Notes: generated from the sequence alone by a model not told the origin. Counted from the stretch's first letter, positions 25,839 through 35,532 are shown. The stretch is 64,000 bases of DNA from Bradyrhizobium sp. ARR65 (GCF_000472385.1 NZ_AWZU01000035.1:19648-83647); one strand, 5' to 3'. Translations and numbers: made by a program.

Positions 25839-26219
25839 TCAATGCTGGCTCGAAGTCTGGTCCTGATGCGATTGGCTGAAGTGCGTGGCATCATAGTGCA
25901 GCCAAAGATCGAGCATTGCCAGAAAGGCCACAACGACGCCGATGCCGATGCTGAAGTGCATCGCGCGGGTGTGGGCAAATCCCAATAGCCACGGCGACGC
26001 GATCAACCAAAGGCCGAGCAGGAAGTTGGCCCATTCTTCCCAATCTTTATAGGCGATGATCGCCGCCAGCGAGACCACCGCGATAACCGCGCCGCTCGCC
26101 AACAAGTCGAACTTCCCCGGCGCATTGGTCAATCTGAAAAGCCAGGGCGAAACGATCAACACTGCCGCGAGCAGCAGATTGTACATATCCAAGACGGATT
26201 CGCGCTGCCATTTCCTCAT
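25839..26219 (-). CDS. SPW-repeat membrane protein
   Basis: A 126-residue inner-membrane protein with two SPW motifs (LIVSPWLFRL and LIASPWLLGFAH) set in four predicted helices. The frame runs upstream, but MRKWQRESVLDMYN is the normal family start. SPW proteins have no established function. It is convergent with the phage-like gene before it and upstream of the BamA paralogue, which lies on the same strand. Confidence 0.82.
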   Translation of the reverse strand: MRKWQRESVLDMYNLLLAAVLIVSPWLFRLTNAPGKFDLLASGAVIAVVSLAAIIAYKDWEEWANFLLGLWLIASPWLLGFAHTRAMHFSIGIGVVVAFLAMLDLWLHYDATHFSQSHQDQTSSQH

Positions 26220-26337
26220 GGACACGATCTCCTCCGTGTGTGTGGACTGAAGGAAACGAACCGTCGTCCGGCGAGTTCCCGTGAGGAACCTGCGCTCAGA
26301 TAGACTTTCGTTGAGATAGGATTGGGATGCGTTGCAC

Positions 26338-28698
26338 CTAAAAGGACGGGCCGGCGGTAAAGTTGAACGGCTGCACCACGTCATAACCGGCCTTGCTGAG
26401 CGGCGCCGCGTAGCTCGCCGTGAGCGCGCCGAAGGGCGAGGCCCAGGTCAGGCCGACACCAACCGACGAGCGGATGATATTGGCATTCGCGATCTGCGCG
26501 GTCTGGCCGGAGAAGGTGGTTGGTCCCTTGTAGCCGAAGACGCTGCCGGCATCGACAAAGGCCGAAGCTCTCAAACCGTATTCATCGGGCACGCCGGGAA
26601 TGCCGCTCTGCAATTCGGCGGTGGTGGCCCAGTACATGCTGCCCCCGACATTATCCATGGTCGAGCCAGGCGTCAGGTCACGGGGACCAAAGCCATTCGG
26701 GGCAAAGCCGCGCACCATGCTGGGGCCTCCAAAAAAGCTGTTCATCAGCGGCACCTGCTGCCCGCCCCAGCCCGTGATGTAGCCGCCTTGACCGCGGACC
26801 ATCGCCACGAGGTCGCTGCCAAGCGACTGGTAGTAGCGAACGTCCTCCGAGGTTCGCAGGAATTTGACGTCCCCGCCCAGTCCCGCAAGATCCTGGCGTA
26901 GCTGCGAGTTGAAGCCGCTGGTCGGCATCTTGTTATTGTCGAGCGAGTTGTAGGTCACGGTATCGCCGACCGCCGAGACGAGCTGCGGCCCGGCTGCCGC
27001 AGCCTGCCGGACAGGCAGGGACACGGTCGCGGCCGAGGTGCCCGGCGCAAGCGTGACGTTCTGGTCGTAGAGCGAATAGCGCCACAGCGCGCTGGTCTGT
27101 TCGGTGATCGGCGTGCCCAGTGAGAGGTTCATGCCGTAGGTATTGCTGCCGTAGGACTGGTAAGGGCTGGAAAAGGCCTGACGGTAGAATAGCTCGCCTC
27201 CTCCGGAGACATGATTGCCGAAGAGGTCGGGATCGGTGGCCGAGAGGTTGGCGCCTTGCGCATATTGACCGTAGCTCACTGAGGCCTGAACGATATCGCC
27301 CGTGCCATAGAAATTGCGGTCGCCGATTTTGACCTCGCCCAGCCAGCCGTCGGTCGTGGAGTAGCCGCCTGAAATGGAAAAGTCGCCTGTCGCCTGATCG
27401 TCGGCCTCGACGTCGAGCACCACACGGTCGGACGTCGAGCCCGGCCTCGTCGTGATCTTGACCGTCTTAAAGTAGTTCAGGTTCTTCAGCCGCCGCTCGG
27501 CGCGATCGATCAGGGCCCTGTTGTAGGCGTCGCCCTCGGCAATGTCGAACTCGCGCCGGATGACATAGTCACGGGTACGCGTATTGCCGTGAATTTCGAT
27601 GCGCTCGATATAGGTTCGCTCTCCCTCATCGATGACGAACGCCACATCGATTTTCCGTGCTTCCGCATTCCGCATCATGCGAGGCGCCGCATGCGCGAAG
27701 GGATAGCCGAGCTTTGCCATTTCGATGGAAAGCGCCTCGCTGGTCCTATCCAGCGCGCTGCCGTCGAAGACCACGCCGCTGCGCGCTACCAAGAGGCGAT
27801 TGAGCTTGTCGCTGTTCAGCCCCGGCACGTTCGAGGCGATGCTGATGTCGCCGAAATTGTAGAGCTGTCCCTCGTCGATGGTAAAGTTGACGATGAAGCC
27901 TTTGATCGTTGGATCGTATTCCGCGCGCGCATCCGTCACGCTCGCATCCGCGTAGCCGTGATTGCGGTAGTAGTTTCGCAATCGCTCGCGATCGTCATTG
28001 ATGCGGTCGGGATCATACACGTCGGCGCCGGTCAAAAGCGTAATCAGAGATGATGCCGACGTGTTGATGACGGCCTTGAGCTGTCGGTCGCCGAAGGCGT
28101 GATTGCCGACGAAGATGATCCGCTTCACCGGGGTCTTCTTGCCTTCATTGATCGTGTAGACGAGATCGACCCGGTCGTTGCCGCGGTCGATGACCTCCGG
28201 TACGACCGTGACATCATCGCGTCCTTTGTGCCGGTAGGCATCCAGGATCCGTCCGACATCCGCCTGCACCATCGCCCGCTGCAGTGAGCCGCGTGCTTTG
28301 GATTGGACGAGCCCAGAGAGGTCCTCGTCCTTGATCTTCTTGTTGCCCTCGAACGCGACACGTTCGAGTACCTTCGCTTCGGTGAGATGGACGACCAGCC
28401 GGTTGCCCGCGCGTTCGATCCTCACGTCGTCGAAGAGGCCGGTTGCGATCAGCGCCTTCAGCGCCGCGTCGCGCGCCATCTCATCGTACCGCCCTTCGGC
28501 GTTGGGGTGGAAATAGGAGCGGACGGTATCCGCGTCGATCCGGCGATTGCCTTCGACGGTAATAACGTCAGGCGCAGCACTGCTGCTCTCGGCCGAGGCG
28601 GCCGGCAAAACGCTCGCGGCCAGCGCTGCGCCAATAGCCGCTGCCGCGGCCAGCGAAGAGCGATATCGCCGGCCGGCAGCTTTACCTCTACTCGTCAC
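26338..28698 (-). CDS. bamA: BamA/Omp85-family outer-membrane protein
   Basis: Outer-membrane beta-barrel insertase or related translocator of about 786 residues: signal peptide (YRSSLAAAAAIGAALAASVL), five POTRA domains (beginning DVITVEGNRRIDADTV and ending near RLKNLNYFKTV), then a 16-strand barrel with the conserved MVRGFAPNGFGPRD motif and a terminal phenylalanine. The GTG at 28698 gives a sensible signal peptide; the open frame runs further upstream. The essential bamA of this lineage usually lies in an rseP-lpxD cluster; none is here, so this looks like a paralogue whose clients are unknown. Confidence 0.87.
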   Translation of the reverse strand: MTSRGKAAGRRYRSSLAAAAAIGAALAASVLPAASAESSSAAPDVITVEGNRRIDADTVRSYFHPNAEGRYDEMARDAALKALIATGLFDDVRIERAGNRLVVHLTEAKVLERVAFEGNKKIKDEDLSGLVQSKARGSLQRAMVQADVGRILDAYRHKGRDDVTVVPEVIDRGNDRVDLVYTINEGKKTPVKRIIFVGNHAFGDRQLKAVINTSASSLITLLTGADVYDPDRINDDRERLRNYYRNHGYADASVTDARAEYDPTIKGFIVNFTIDEGQLYNFGDISIASNVPGLNSDKLNRLLVARSGVVFDGSALDRTSEALSIEMAKLGYPFAHAAPRMMRNAEARKIDVAFVIDEGERTYIERIEIHGNTRTRDYVIRREFDIAEGDAYNRALIDRAERRLKNLNYFKTVKITTRPGSTSDRVVLDVEADDQATGDFSISGGYSTTDGWLGEVKIGDRNFYGTGDIVQASVSYGQYAQGANLSATDPDLFGNHVSGGGELFYRQAFSSPYQSYGSNTYGMNLSLGTPITEQTSALWRYSLYDQNVTLAPGTSAATVSLPVRQAAAAGPQLVSAVGDTVTYNSLDNNKMPTSGFNSQLRQDLAGLGGDVKFLRTSEDVRYYQSLGSDLVAMVRGQGGYITGWGGQQVPLMNSFFGGPSMVRGFAPNGFGPRDLTPGSTMDNVGGSMYWATTAELQSGIPGVPDEYGLRASAFVDAGSVFGYKGPTTFSGQTAQIANANIIRSSVGVGLTWASPFGALTASYAAPLSKAGYDVVQPFNFTAGPSF

Positions 28699-28936
28699 GT
28701 CCCGCCTGTCCCATACCTGACGGGCCGGATCGAATTGCGTGCACCGGGCGAAAGAATGTCGGAGGCGGGGAGAGTTGCGGGCAATGTAGCCGCCGCCACA
28801 ATTTCGACGCAACGCCGGACCGTCCGCTCCCCAAAACATTCGCATAGCTGCTCCAAATGCCCCTTAGCCAAACGGCAGGCGGGTTCGCGGTTTTCGACCC
28901 TCTTTTCACGACCGCGAATGCGTCGTGGAGCGTCAC

Positions 28937-29989
28937 ATGCGTATCGCAGCCCTCGCAGCTATCCTGTTAACCCTGACCCAGTCGGTATCTGCCGCGGTCG
29001 CGCCGAACATCGATCCGCGCGCTTCGCTCAGCGTGGTCCAGCAATGGATCTACAACTATCGCGCCAAGCCGGATTACGCCCATGTGCCGGCGGCGGTACG
29101 CGTGCTGTTTCATTCGCAGACCTTCAGGGAGCCGGAGAACGCCGGCATCTATCTTGGCTTCATTGCAGGCGCGATCGGATCGAATCCGGCCAAGGCCGAA
29201 CAGCTTGTCAACAGCTTCTTCCCTGTGCCGCCCGAGGACGAATGGGTGATCGTCCGCGCCATCGCTTATTCGGGATTACCGGACTGGCGCAATCTCCTGC
29301 GCAAGGTCGAGCCGAAGATGCCGGGGCGGCGCGTGATGATCGACGCTTATCTGTCGGCCAAGTTGCCGACGCTGTCCGAGATCCCGCTCGAAGAGAAGAA
29401 GCCCGGCGCGCTCGACAAGCTGCGCGCCGTCTTCACCAAAAATCCCTTCAAGAAGGAAGAAAAGAAGATCGACATGACGCTCAGCTATGCCGGCAATCAG
29501 GATTTGCTGGACACGCTATGGGGCTATTATTTTGCGACCGGCTCGCATCTGCCGATCCTGCGCATCATGCAGATGCTGCCCTGGTCCAAGAGCCGCGACA
29601 CCGTCGACAAGCTGACCGTCGGCAGCATGGCGCGGTATACATTGGCAAGCTATGCGGTTCGCGACGCAGAGCTGCGCGAGTTTCTGCGCAGCGAATTGCC
29701 CAACCAGCCGGCGCCGATCAAGGAACCGCTCGCCGAAGTCATCGAAGCGGCCGATACCGTGCAACTCGCGGCCGTGCGCAAGGACGCGCTCGCAGCCGTG
29801 GAAGAGCTCAAGACCAAGGGATCGGATGCGCGGCGCAACGTCAATTTCTGGGGTCAGGTCGGCGTCGGCGCGGTGGCGCTCGGCTGCGTGTCGGCAGCAG
29901 CGTTGGGTGCTGTCGCGGTCGGCATTCCCTGCGTGATTGGCGGTTCCGCTTCGCAGGGACTGTTGTCATTCTGGGAAAAGCAGCAGTGA
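28937..29989 (+). CDS. Secreted protein of unknown function
   Basis: A 350-residue protein with a clear signal peptide (MRIAALAAILLTLTQSVSA). The rest is largely helical (WIYNYRAKPDYAHVP, DEWVIVRAIAYSGLPDWRNLL, MTLSYAGNQDLLDTLWGYYF) and ends in a hydrophobic, glycine- and alanine-rich segment that may be a membrane anchor (VGAVALGCVSAAALGAVAVG). GGAG is six bases before the ATG. Divergent from the BamA paralogue. I recognise no domain. Confidence 0.72.
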   Translation: MRIAALAAILLTLTQSVSAAVAPNIDPRASLSVVQQWIYNYRAKPDYAHVPAAVRVLFHSQTFREPENAGIYLGFIAGAIGSNPAKAEQLVNSFFPVPPEDEWVIVRAIAYSGLPDWRNLLRKVEPKMPGRRVMIDAYLSAKLPTLSEIPLEEKKPGALDKLRAVFTKNPFKKEEKKIDMTLSYAGNQDLLDTLWGYYFATGSHLPILRIMQMLPWSKSRDTVDKLTVGSMARYTLASYAVRDAELREFLRSELPNQPAPIKEPLAEVIEAADTVQLAAVRKDALAAVEELKTKGSDARRNVNFWGQVGVGAVALGCVSAAALGAVAVGIPCVIGGSASQGLLSFWEKQQ

Positions 29990-30045
29990 TGCCGGCGCAG
30001 GTCTACTAGGAGCAGCAACCGCCCTTCACGTGTTATTATGGTGGT

Positions 30046-30723
30046 ATGGCTTCACTGCACAAGAGAGCGTTGGCCGGGCTTGCGATCCTCTTCCTGGTAA
30101 TGGCCTTCCTGCTCTTCGGAGCTGCGGGCACGCTGCGTTACTGGCAAGGATGGGCCTTCCTGGCCTGCTATTTCGCGGCGTCAATCGCGATCACCTTCTA
30201 TCTGGTATGGAAGGATCCGGCGCTCTTGGCGCGGCGGATGCGTGGAGGGCCTTTTGCCGAAGAGGAGCCGGCACAGAGGGTCATCATGTCTCTTGCCTCG
30301 CTCGGATTCATTGCTCTGATCGTTTTGCCAGGGCTCGATCATCGTTTGGGGTGGTCCCACGTGCCGCCTGCCGCGGTTGTCGCCGGCAACTTGCTCGTTC
30401 TGCTCGGCTGGCTCGGCATTTTCGTCGTGTTCAGGGAAAACAGCTTTAGCTCCGCAAGAATCGAACTTGCCGCCGACCAGCGGGTGATATCGACGGGTCC
30501 ATACGCGTGGGTTCGGCATCCGATGTATGCGATGGCCTTGCTCATGCTGCTCGGCATGCCGATCGCGCTCGGTTCGTGGTGGGGCGTTCTCATCGTTGTT
30601 GCGATTGTGCCGGCGCTGGTGTGGCGGCTCATCGACGAGGAGCGATTTCTGGCTCGAAATCTGCCGGGCTACTCAGAGTATCGGGACAGGGTCCGTTACC
30701 GCCTGCTGCCCGGGATCTGGTAA
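30046..30723 (+). CDS. Isoprenylcysteine carboxyl methyltransferase-family membrane protein
   Basis: A 225-residue membrane methyltransferase with five hydrophobic helices. The ICMT/PEMT signature is VISTGPYAWVRHPMYAMALL followed by a C-terminal LIDEERFLARNLPGYSEYRDRVRYRLLPGIW with the Glu-Glu of the AdoMet site. Bacterial members methylate small lipophilic substrates or unknown thiols; the substrate is not known here. Stands alone. Confidence 0.82.
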   Translation: MASLHKRALAGLAILFLVMAFLLFGAAGTLRYWQGWAFLACYFAASIAITFYLVWKDPALLARRMRGGPFAEEEPAQRVIMSLASLGFIALIVLPGLDHRLGWSHVPPAAVVAGNLLVLLGWLGIFVVFRENSFSSARIELAADQRVISTGPYAWVRHPMYAMALLMLLGMPIALGSWWGVLIVVAIVPALVWRLIDEERFLARNLPGYSEYRDRVRYRLLPGIW

Positions 30724-30931
30724 GACCCGAAAAAAGTGCAGCGGCGAAGCATCGCGCGGATCATTCGCAATATCCGGGCGCATGCCAGCGCGCGTGTGGT
30801 GAAGGCCTTGCAGCCTCCAGCCTGCCGTGGAAATCGTTCCTTGCCCCAATTCCGATGATCAGCGAAGCTTTTGGGGCAAGCGCCGGCCCGAACCGCTATA
30901 ACTTGGGTATTGCGCGAAGCTGTGAGGGCCG

Positions 30932-31369
30932 ATGAAATGGGGCATGGGTGGCCGTAGCCGAGTTCGCATCTTTGGCAATCGTATCCGGGGCGCGCGGATC
31001 GGCTTGCAACGCGCGCGTGAGCGGGCTGCACAGGCGGCGCGCGAGGCGGATGCCGCCGAATGCCTGCTCTGGTCGGCGCAGATGGAAGGGTTTGGCGGAC
31101 CGGCGCAGCCTTCTCCGACCATCGGGCAATGCCTTAACGCCGGCTACCGCTGGTTGGAGGTAATGTGCCATCGCTGCGAAACTCGTGCCAGTCTGCCGCT
31201 GGACACCATCCGCCGCCCGCCGGATACGCCGATCTGGAAATTGGAAGCCGCGCTCAAGTGCCGATCCTGCCGGACGGCGCATTATGCCCCGCGGGTCCAC
31301 ATGATCAGGCTGACGAAAGAACAGAAGATCGCCCCTTATCCCTGGGTTCATCCCGATGATGACCGCTAG
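30932..31369 (+). CDS. Zinc-ribbon hypothetical protein
   Basis: A 145-residue protein with an arginine- and alanine-rich N-terminus (RIGLQRARERAAQAAREADAA) and a C-terminal zinc ribbon (MCHRCETRASLPL, then LKCRSC). The layout is common in uncharacterised rhizobial proteins. The second methionine (MGGRS) could be the start. It lies 90 bp before the phasin gene on the same strand. Function unknown. Confidence 0.65.
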   Translation: MKWGMGGRSRVRIFGNRIRGARIGLQRARERAAQAAREADAAECLLWSAQMEGFGGPAQPSPTIGQCLNAGYRWLEVMCHRCETRASLPLDTIRRPPDTPIWKLEAALKCRSCRTAHYAPRVHMIRLTKEQKIAPYPWVHPDDDR

Positions 31370-31459
31370 CTTGAGTTGGCCGCCCAGGTGTGGGCTCGAT
31401 GTGGAGATGAATTCCTGGACCAACGTGATACGGATTACTCGAAGATTGGAGGAGCGACC

Positions 31460-31801
31460 ATGGCTGAATCAAAATTGGAAGTACCTGCCGAATTGCGTGA
31501 ATTGGCCGAGAAGACAATCGACCAGGCGGAAAGAGCCTTCGAGCTGTTTTTCGACGCGGCGAGCAAATCGATATCCTCGATCCCCGGCGCGGGCACCGAG
31601 GTTTCCAAGCAGGCCCTGTCCTTCACCGAACAGAACATGAAGTCCGCGTTCGACCATGCAAGAAAGCTCATCTACGCGACCGACCTTCAGGAAGCTATGC
31701 GCATTCAGTCGGAATTCTTGCGGACCCAGTTCACCAATGCGGGCGAGCACATGCGCGAGATCACGGGCAAGGTCATGTCCGCAGGCAAAGGAAAATCATA
31801 G
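31460..31801 (+). CDS. Phasin-family protein
   Basis: A 113-residue helical protein of the phasin type: AESKLEVPAELRELAEKTIDQAERAFELFF, KSISSIPGAGTEVSKQALSFTEQNMKSAFDHARKLI, then a final amphipathic helix. Phasins coat polyhydroxyalkanoate granules or, in this lineage, act in stress. No PHA synthase is in the window. GGAGG sits seven bases before the ATG at 31460; the frame upstream is not protein-like. Confidence 0.85.
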   Translation: MAESKLEVPAELRELAEKTIDQAERAFELFFDAASKSISSIPGAGTEVSKQALSFTEQNMKSAFDHARKLIYATDLQEAMRIQSEFLRTQFTNAGEHMREITGKVMSAGKGKS

Positions 31802-31855
31802 GCCGCTCCGTCTGCCGCTCGCGCGCCGGCGGCGACTGCACTTGACGTTGCCGAT

Positions 31856-32176
31856 CTACTTGCGCAGCGAGCCGATATAGGCGGCAATATCCGCCGCCTC
31901 GGTCCGGCTCAGTGGGAAGTTCGGCATCTTGGGATGGGGATCGAGCAGGAAGAAGGCGACCTTCTCCGGCGTGAAATCCGTTTTGGCTGCGATTTCGGTA
32001 AAGGAAAGTACGTCAGCGTTGGCTTGCTTCTGAGCGCCTTCCACGAGGTGACAGGTGGCGCACCAGCGCCTTGCGAGATCGGCGCCGTGGTCGGCATCGG
32101 CCGCGATCGCCGGCATGGCGCCGATTCCTGCAGCTGCAATGATCAAGATCCGGATGTTTGCCAAACCTGCTCGCAC
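31856..32176 (-). CDS. Monohaem c-type cytochrome
   Basis: Small periplasmic cytochrome c of about 106 residues: signal peptide (VRAGLANIRILIIAAAGIGA), haem motif WCATCHLVEG, and a distal methionine in HPKMPNFPLSRTEAADIAAYI. I place the start at a GTG preceded by GGGAG; the frame upstream is probably untranslated. Looks like a generic electron carrier. No redox partner lies next to it. Confidence 0.75.
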   Translation of the reverse strand: MRAGLANIRILIIAAAGIGAMPAIAADADHGADLARRWCATCHLVEGAQKQANADVLSFTEIAAKTDFTPEKVAFFLLDPHPKMPNFPLSRTEAADIAAYIGSLRK

Positions 32177-32333
32177 TCCTTGCTCCCTGTCGCCTGCGCA
32201 GACCTTAAGACTTCGTTGGCCGAACCGATTGATCCGCATCAGCACGACAAGCGGCTGGGGCGCACGAGAGCTTCGACTGGCACGACGAAGGACTGGCCGT
32301 GGAACGGTGACCACGACCCGGCCGGCTGATGGA

Positions 32334-32483
32334 TCATCCGCAGCATGAACCCGGAAAATGCGTGAGGTCGACCACGGCCGCGATCGATTTCAGCAGCTTC
32401 AGGGAGCGGCGCCAGATCCGACGCATAGCCAATCGATGAGCCAATATTGCATCAGCCGGCAGGTTCTCGACGGCGAGCGCCAT
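32334..32483 (-). CDS. 49-residue basic small protein
   Basis: A short frame with a strong AAGGAG site seven bases before the ATG. The protein is basic and helical (AILAHRLAMRRIWRRSLKLL, then KSIAAVVDLTHFPG) and ends with two cysteines. It falls in a stretch with no other gene; the longer open frames overlapping it lack a ribosome site. Function unknown. Confidence 0.45.
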   Translation of the reverse strand: MALAVENLPADAILAHRLAMRRIWRRSLKLLKSIAAVVDLTHFPGSCCG

Positions 32484-32640
32484 TTATTTCTCCTTGTCGC
32501 CTGGCATCTTGGCGTGTCGGGCTGCGACACCTGGACGCCGATCCCTGTCTGCGTGCGTCGAAAGACCGGACTTTGCGCACCATCGCGCATAGCCACCCGA
32601 CGCGCCTTGATCTGTCTCAAGTGAATGAAGGCGCGTCAGT

Positions 32641-33471
32641 TCAATAGTCGCCCGGATTGGCGATCATCGGCTCGGCGACGTTGACGGCGGTCAACTCGCT
32701 GGACGCAGTTTCGCTGAGAAACTTGTCGAGCGAAGCCTGGATCTTCCCCTTCACGGAATCTGGCCCGCGATCGCTCAGGTCCGTGTGCAGCGCACCGGTG
32801 TTGATGATGTCGATCTTGTCCGCCTCGGCTTGCGCCGGCGTCGGCAGCACGCCGGGGTCGGTCTTGAAGTGCGGGTCCTTGGAGCGGAACGAAAGGATCT
32901 TTAGCTTGTTGCTGAGCACGAACGGCACTCGCAAATTATCGAGCGTGATCACCTTGGAGACCAGCTCGGGATGCTGCTTGGCGACGTACATCGAAACGTC
33001 ACCCCCATTTGAGTGCCCCACCAATGTCAGGTGGGCATAGTCGGCGTTCGGCTGCAACTTCTGCAGTTCGCCAAGCACGAACAGGATGTTGGCCTCGCAG
33101 CGCAGGTAGACTCCGCGGCGGCCGACATAGGGCAGGCCGACCTTGGTCATCAGCGGCGGATCGCTCGGGAGGTCTTGCTGGATGCTGGCGACCAGATAGC
33201 CTCGGGCTGCAAAGACGTTGGCCAGGAAGGAGTACTCGGTGTTCTTGACGGTGTTGCCGTTGCTCACGACCGCGACCGGCAGCTTCCACAAGCCGTTGTC
33301 CGCCTTCATCTCGTAATCACGGCGCACCGCGAGGTCGACCGAAACGGGTCGTTGCCGCGTCGGATCGAACAGGTTCAAGGTCTCGTGCTTGATCGCCCAC
33401 TTGCTGACAGCCACATACTCGCCGCCGGCGAGCAGGCAAAGGCAAGCCAGGCTGGCAATCGCCCTCTTCAT
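32641..33471 (-). CDS. Secreted alpha/beta hydrolase
   Basis: A 276-residue protein with an N-terminal signal (MKRAIASLACLCLLAGG) and an alpha/beta-hydrolase core: strand and oxyanion region YSFLANVFAARGYLVASIQQDLP, nucleophile elbow GHSNGGD (Ser near residue 150), then KVITLDNLRVPF and a C-terminal histidine in ALHTDLSD. Substrate unknown; it could be an esterase or acylpeptidase-like enzyme. Stands alone. Confidence 0.8.
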   Translation of the reverse strand: MKRAIASLACLCLLAGGEYVAVSKWAIKHETLNLFDPTRQRPVSVDLAVRRDYEMKADNGLWKLPVAVVSNGNTVKNTEYSFLANVFAARGYLVASIQQDLPSDPPLMTKVGLPYVGRRGVYLRCEANILFVLGELQKLQPNADYAHLTLVGHSNGGDVSMYVAKQHPELVSKVITLDNLRVPFVLSNKLKILSFRSKDPHFKTDPGVLPTPAQAEADKIDIINTGALHTDLSDRGPDSVKGKIQASLDKFLSETASSELTAVNVAEPMIANPGDY

Positions 33472-34037
33472 CGTTTTTCCACCCCAATCACATTTGATTC
33501 AAGACATGGTGAGGGAACGCATATAAAGCCGCGATCGGCAGGGACGTCGAATATTAAATTTCCGCAACCGTTCGGAGCTTTGGAGGGGCGGATGGAACCC
33601 GCGCCCGGCAGGGAAGGGAACCCGCAACATCAACAGCAACGCTTTTGAAGGGCCTCCGCCAGCAGATGGATGCGACGGGCCGGGTCCTTGATCGCGTCCA
33701 CCGGTTCGATTCGCTACTTGCCGTTCTGCTGCATCGCTTCTGGTGGCGTCGCCGACGAGATCGCCGCAGGTCCTGGTCATCTCGGGTCCGGCCCGAGCAT
33801 ACATGCTGACATCGCGCACCTCTTCATACCGAACCTTCCGAACGCGAAGATAAGAAGCTGCGGTCATCATCCGCGCCAGCGAGCCGGCATCCCCACGGCT
33901 TTTGCATGATGCCGGTCAAGGCCAGACCCCACAAATAGCCCAAAATCGCACTTCCGAATTGGAGGATTTGAGGTGCCGCCGATGCAGACAATCGCCGCCG
34001 AATCTGCAAAAGAATACCTGCGCTAACGCTCTGACCG
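33472..34037. other. Gene-poor stretch, 566 bp
   Basis: No frame here has both a ribosome site and a protein-like sequence. A short minus-strand tract encoding RIEPVDAIKDPARRIHLLAEAL (about 33644-33735) looks coding-like but follows an in-frame TAG, so it may be debris of a small gene. Confidence 0.4.
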
Positions 34038-35207
34038 ATGGGGCTCATCGAGGTCGTGACCGATCGCCCGCAGTCACCAAGAAAATTCCCTGTCGTTCGT
34101 TACGATCATGATCACCGTGACCTGCGGCTGGATGCCTGTCGCGGGCTGGCGCTGTGGTTCATTTTCATCGACCACATTCCGGACAATGCGCTGAGTTGGC
34201 TGACGCTGCGAAACTACGGCTTCAGCGACGCCAGCGAAGTGTTCGTCTTCGTATCGGGCTATACCTGCATGCTCGCTTATGGCGGCGCGTTCTGCGAGCA
34301 GGGCTGGCGCACCATTGCGGTGCGGGCGCTGCGGCGCGCCTGGGAGATCTATGCCGCCTTCCTGCTTCTCGTGCTGTTCTACGTCGCCCTGGTGTGGATA
34401 ATCGGTAATGGCCAACGCTTTGTCGACGATACCAACACGGGGTTCTTTTTTCGGCAGCCCGGTCCGGCCATCGCGCACACCATCGGCCTGCAATTCGCGC
34501 CTGTCGATACCGACATCCTGCTGACTTTCGTCATTCTGCACGCGATTTTTCCGGGGCTATTTTGGATCCTGATACATGGTCCGCGCCTTACGCTCGCGCT
34601 TTCGCTTCTGCTTTACCTGATGGTGCAGATGTTCGATTGGCATGTGCCGGCGTGGCCGAGCGGAGAGATTTATTTCAATCCGCTCGCGTGGCAGTTCCTG
34701 TTCGTCATCGGCGCCTGGTACTCCTTCGAGAATGCGGCACATCTGCGCCCGATCATCCGGTCGCGGACAGTGTTCCTGCTCGCCGTCGCCTATCTTGCCT
34801 GCAGCCTGATCGTGGCCTTGAGCTGGCAGTTCAAGTCGCTGGAATGGTTCATCCCCGAGCAAGTCGCGAAGCTGATCTACCCGATCGACAAGAGCCATTT
34901 GGCGCCGCTCCGGCTTTTGCATTTCTTGTCGCTTGCTCTTGTTGTCTCGCGCCTGACGCCGCCGGAGTGGCATGGCCTGATCAGGCCGCTGATGATCGCC
35001 ATGATCCGCTGCGGCGAAAACTCGTTGTCGATCTATGGTCTCGGTGTTTTGCTGGCCTTTATCGCCCGCGTAATCCTGGTGGACGTCTCGTCGACGTTTG
35101 CAATGCAGCTTGCCGTAAGCCTCGCCGGGATTGCGATTATGATCGTTGCGGCCACAGTGTTGACTTGGGAGTCCAGGATCGACCGGCGGGGGCCCAAGCT
35201 GTTTTGA
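34038..35207 (+). CDS. opgC: OpgC-type acyltransferase for osmoregulated periplasmic glucans
   Basis: A 389-residue polytopic membrane protein of the OpgC family, which adds succinyl groups to periplasmic glucans. Marks: LRLDACRGLALWFIFIDHIPDN near residue 28, the conserved SDASEVFVFVSGYT, then about ten hydrophobic helices and a RCGENSLSIYGLGVLLAF segment near the end. No opgGH genes adjoin it. Start is an ATG at 34038; a later one is not favoured. Confidence 0.87.
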   Translation: MGLIEVVTDRPQSPRKFPVVRYDHDHRDLRLDACRGLALWFIFIDHIPDNALSWLTLRNYGFSDASEVFVFVSGYTCMLAYGGAFCEQGWRTIAVRALRRAWEIYAAFLLLVLFYVALVWIIGNGQRFVDDTNTGFFFRQPGPAIAHTIGLQFAPVDTDILLTFVILHAIFPGLFWILIHGPRLTLALSLLLYLMVQMFDWHVPAWPSGEIYFNPLAWQFLFVIGAWYSFENAAHLRPIIRSRTVFLLAVAYLACSLIVALSWQFKSLEWFIPEQVAKLIYPIDKSHLAPLRLLHFLSLALVVSRLTPPEWHGLIRPLMIAMIRCGENSLSIYGLGVLLAFIARVILVDVSSTFAMQLAVSLAGIAIMIVAATVLTWESRIDRRGPKLF

Positions 35208-35238
35208 GGCCTTCGTTCAGCACCGACTTGCAGGGCAT

Positions 35239-35496
35239 TCAATGCCGGCGCGCCAGCATGGCGCCCAGCAGAAACGCGGCGAACAGGCTGGTCAATGGAG
35301 CCTCGCGGGTGGCCTGGCGAAGCGCCGGAATCACTCGCCCCGATTGCGCGTCCGAAAGCGTCACGCGCAGCCGCTCGACCGCAGCTTTCAACCCGGCGGT
35401 GGCCTCACCGATCGAGCGGGATACGTCGGTTGCAGCATCCATGGCGCGTTCGGCCATACCTGGTTGCTGCGCCGGATGCGACGTCTCGATATCCAC
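35239..35496 (-). CDS. Small tail-anchored protein
   Basis: An 85-residue protein starting at a GTG preceded by GAGGA. It has a helical charged body (MAERAMDAATDVSRSIGEATAG, then LKAAVERLRVTLSDAQSGRV) and a C-terminal hydrophobic helix (APLTSLFAAFLLGAMLARR). This resembles DUF883-type ribosome-associated or stress membrane proteins, but the match is loose. Convergent with opgC. Confidence 0.6.
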   Translation of the reverse strand: MDIETSHPAQQPGMAERAMDAATDVSRSIGEATAGLKAAVERLRVTLSDAQSGRVIPALRQATREAPLTSLFAAFLLGAMLARRH

Positions 35497-35532
35497 TTGC
35501 TTGCATCCTCGCAAATGTGGTCGAGAGGCAGC

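Noticed and set aside
28303..30009. Long plus-strand open frame of 568 codons
   Set aside because: It runs antisense to the BamA paralogue and then out of frame through the secreted-protein gene; composition is not protein-like.
32358..32624. 88-codon plus-strand frame
   Set aside because: No ribosome site, odd composition, and it overlaps a better small gene on the other strand.
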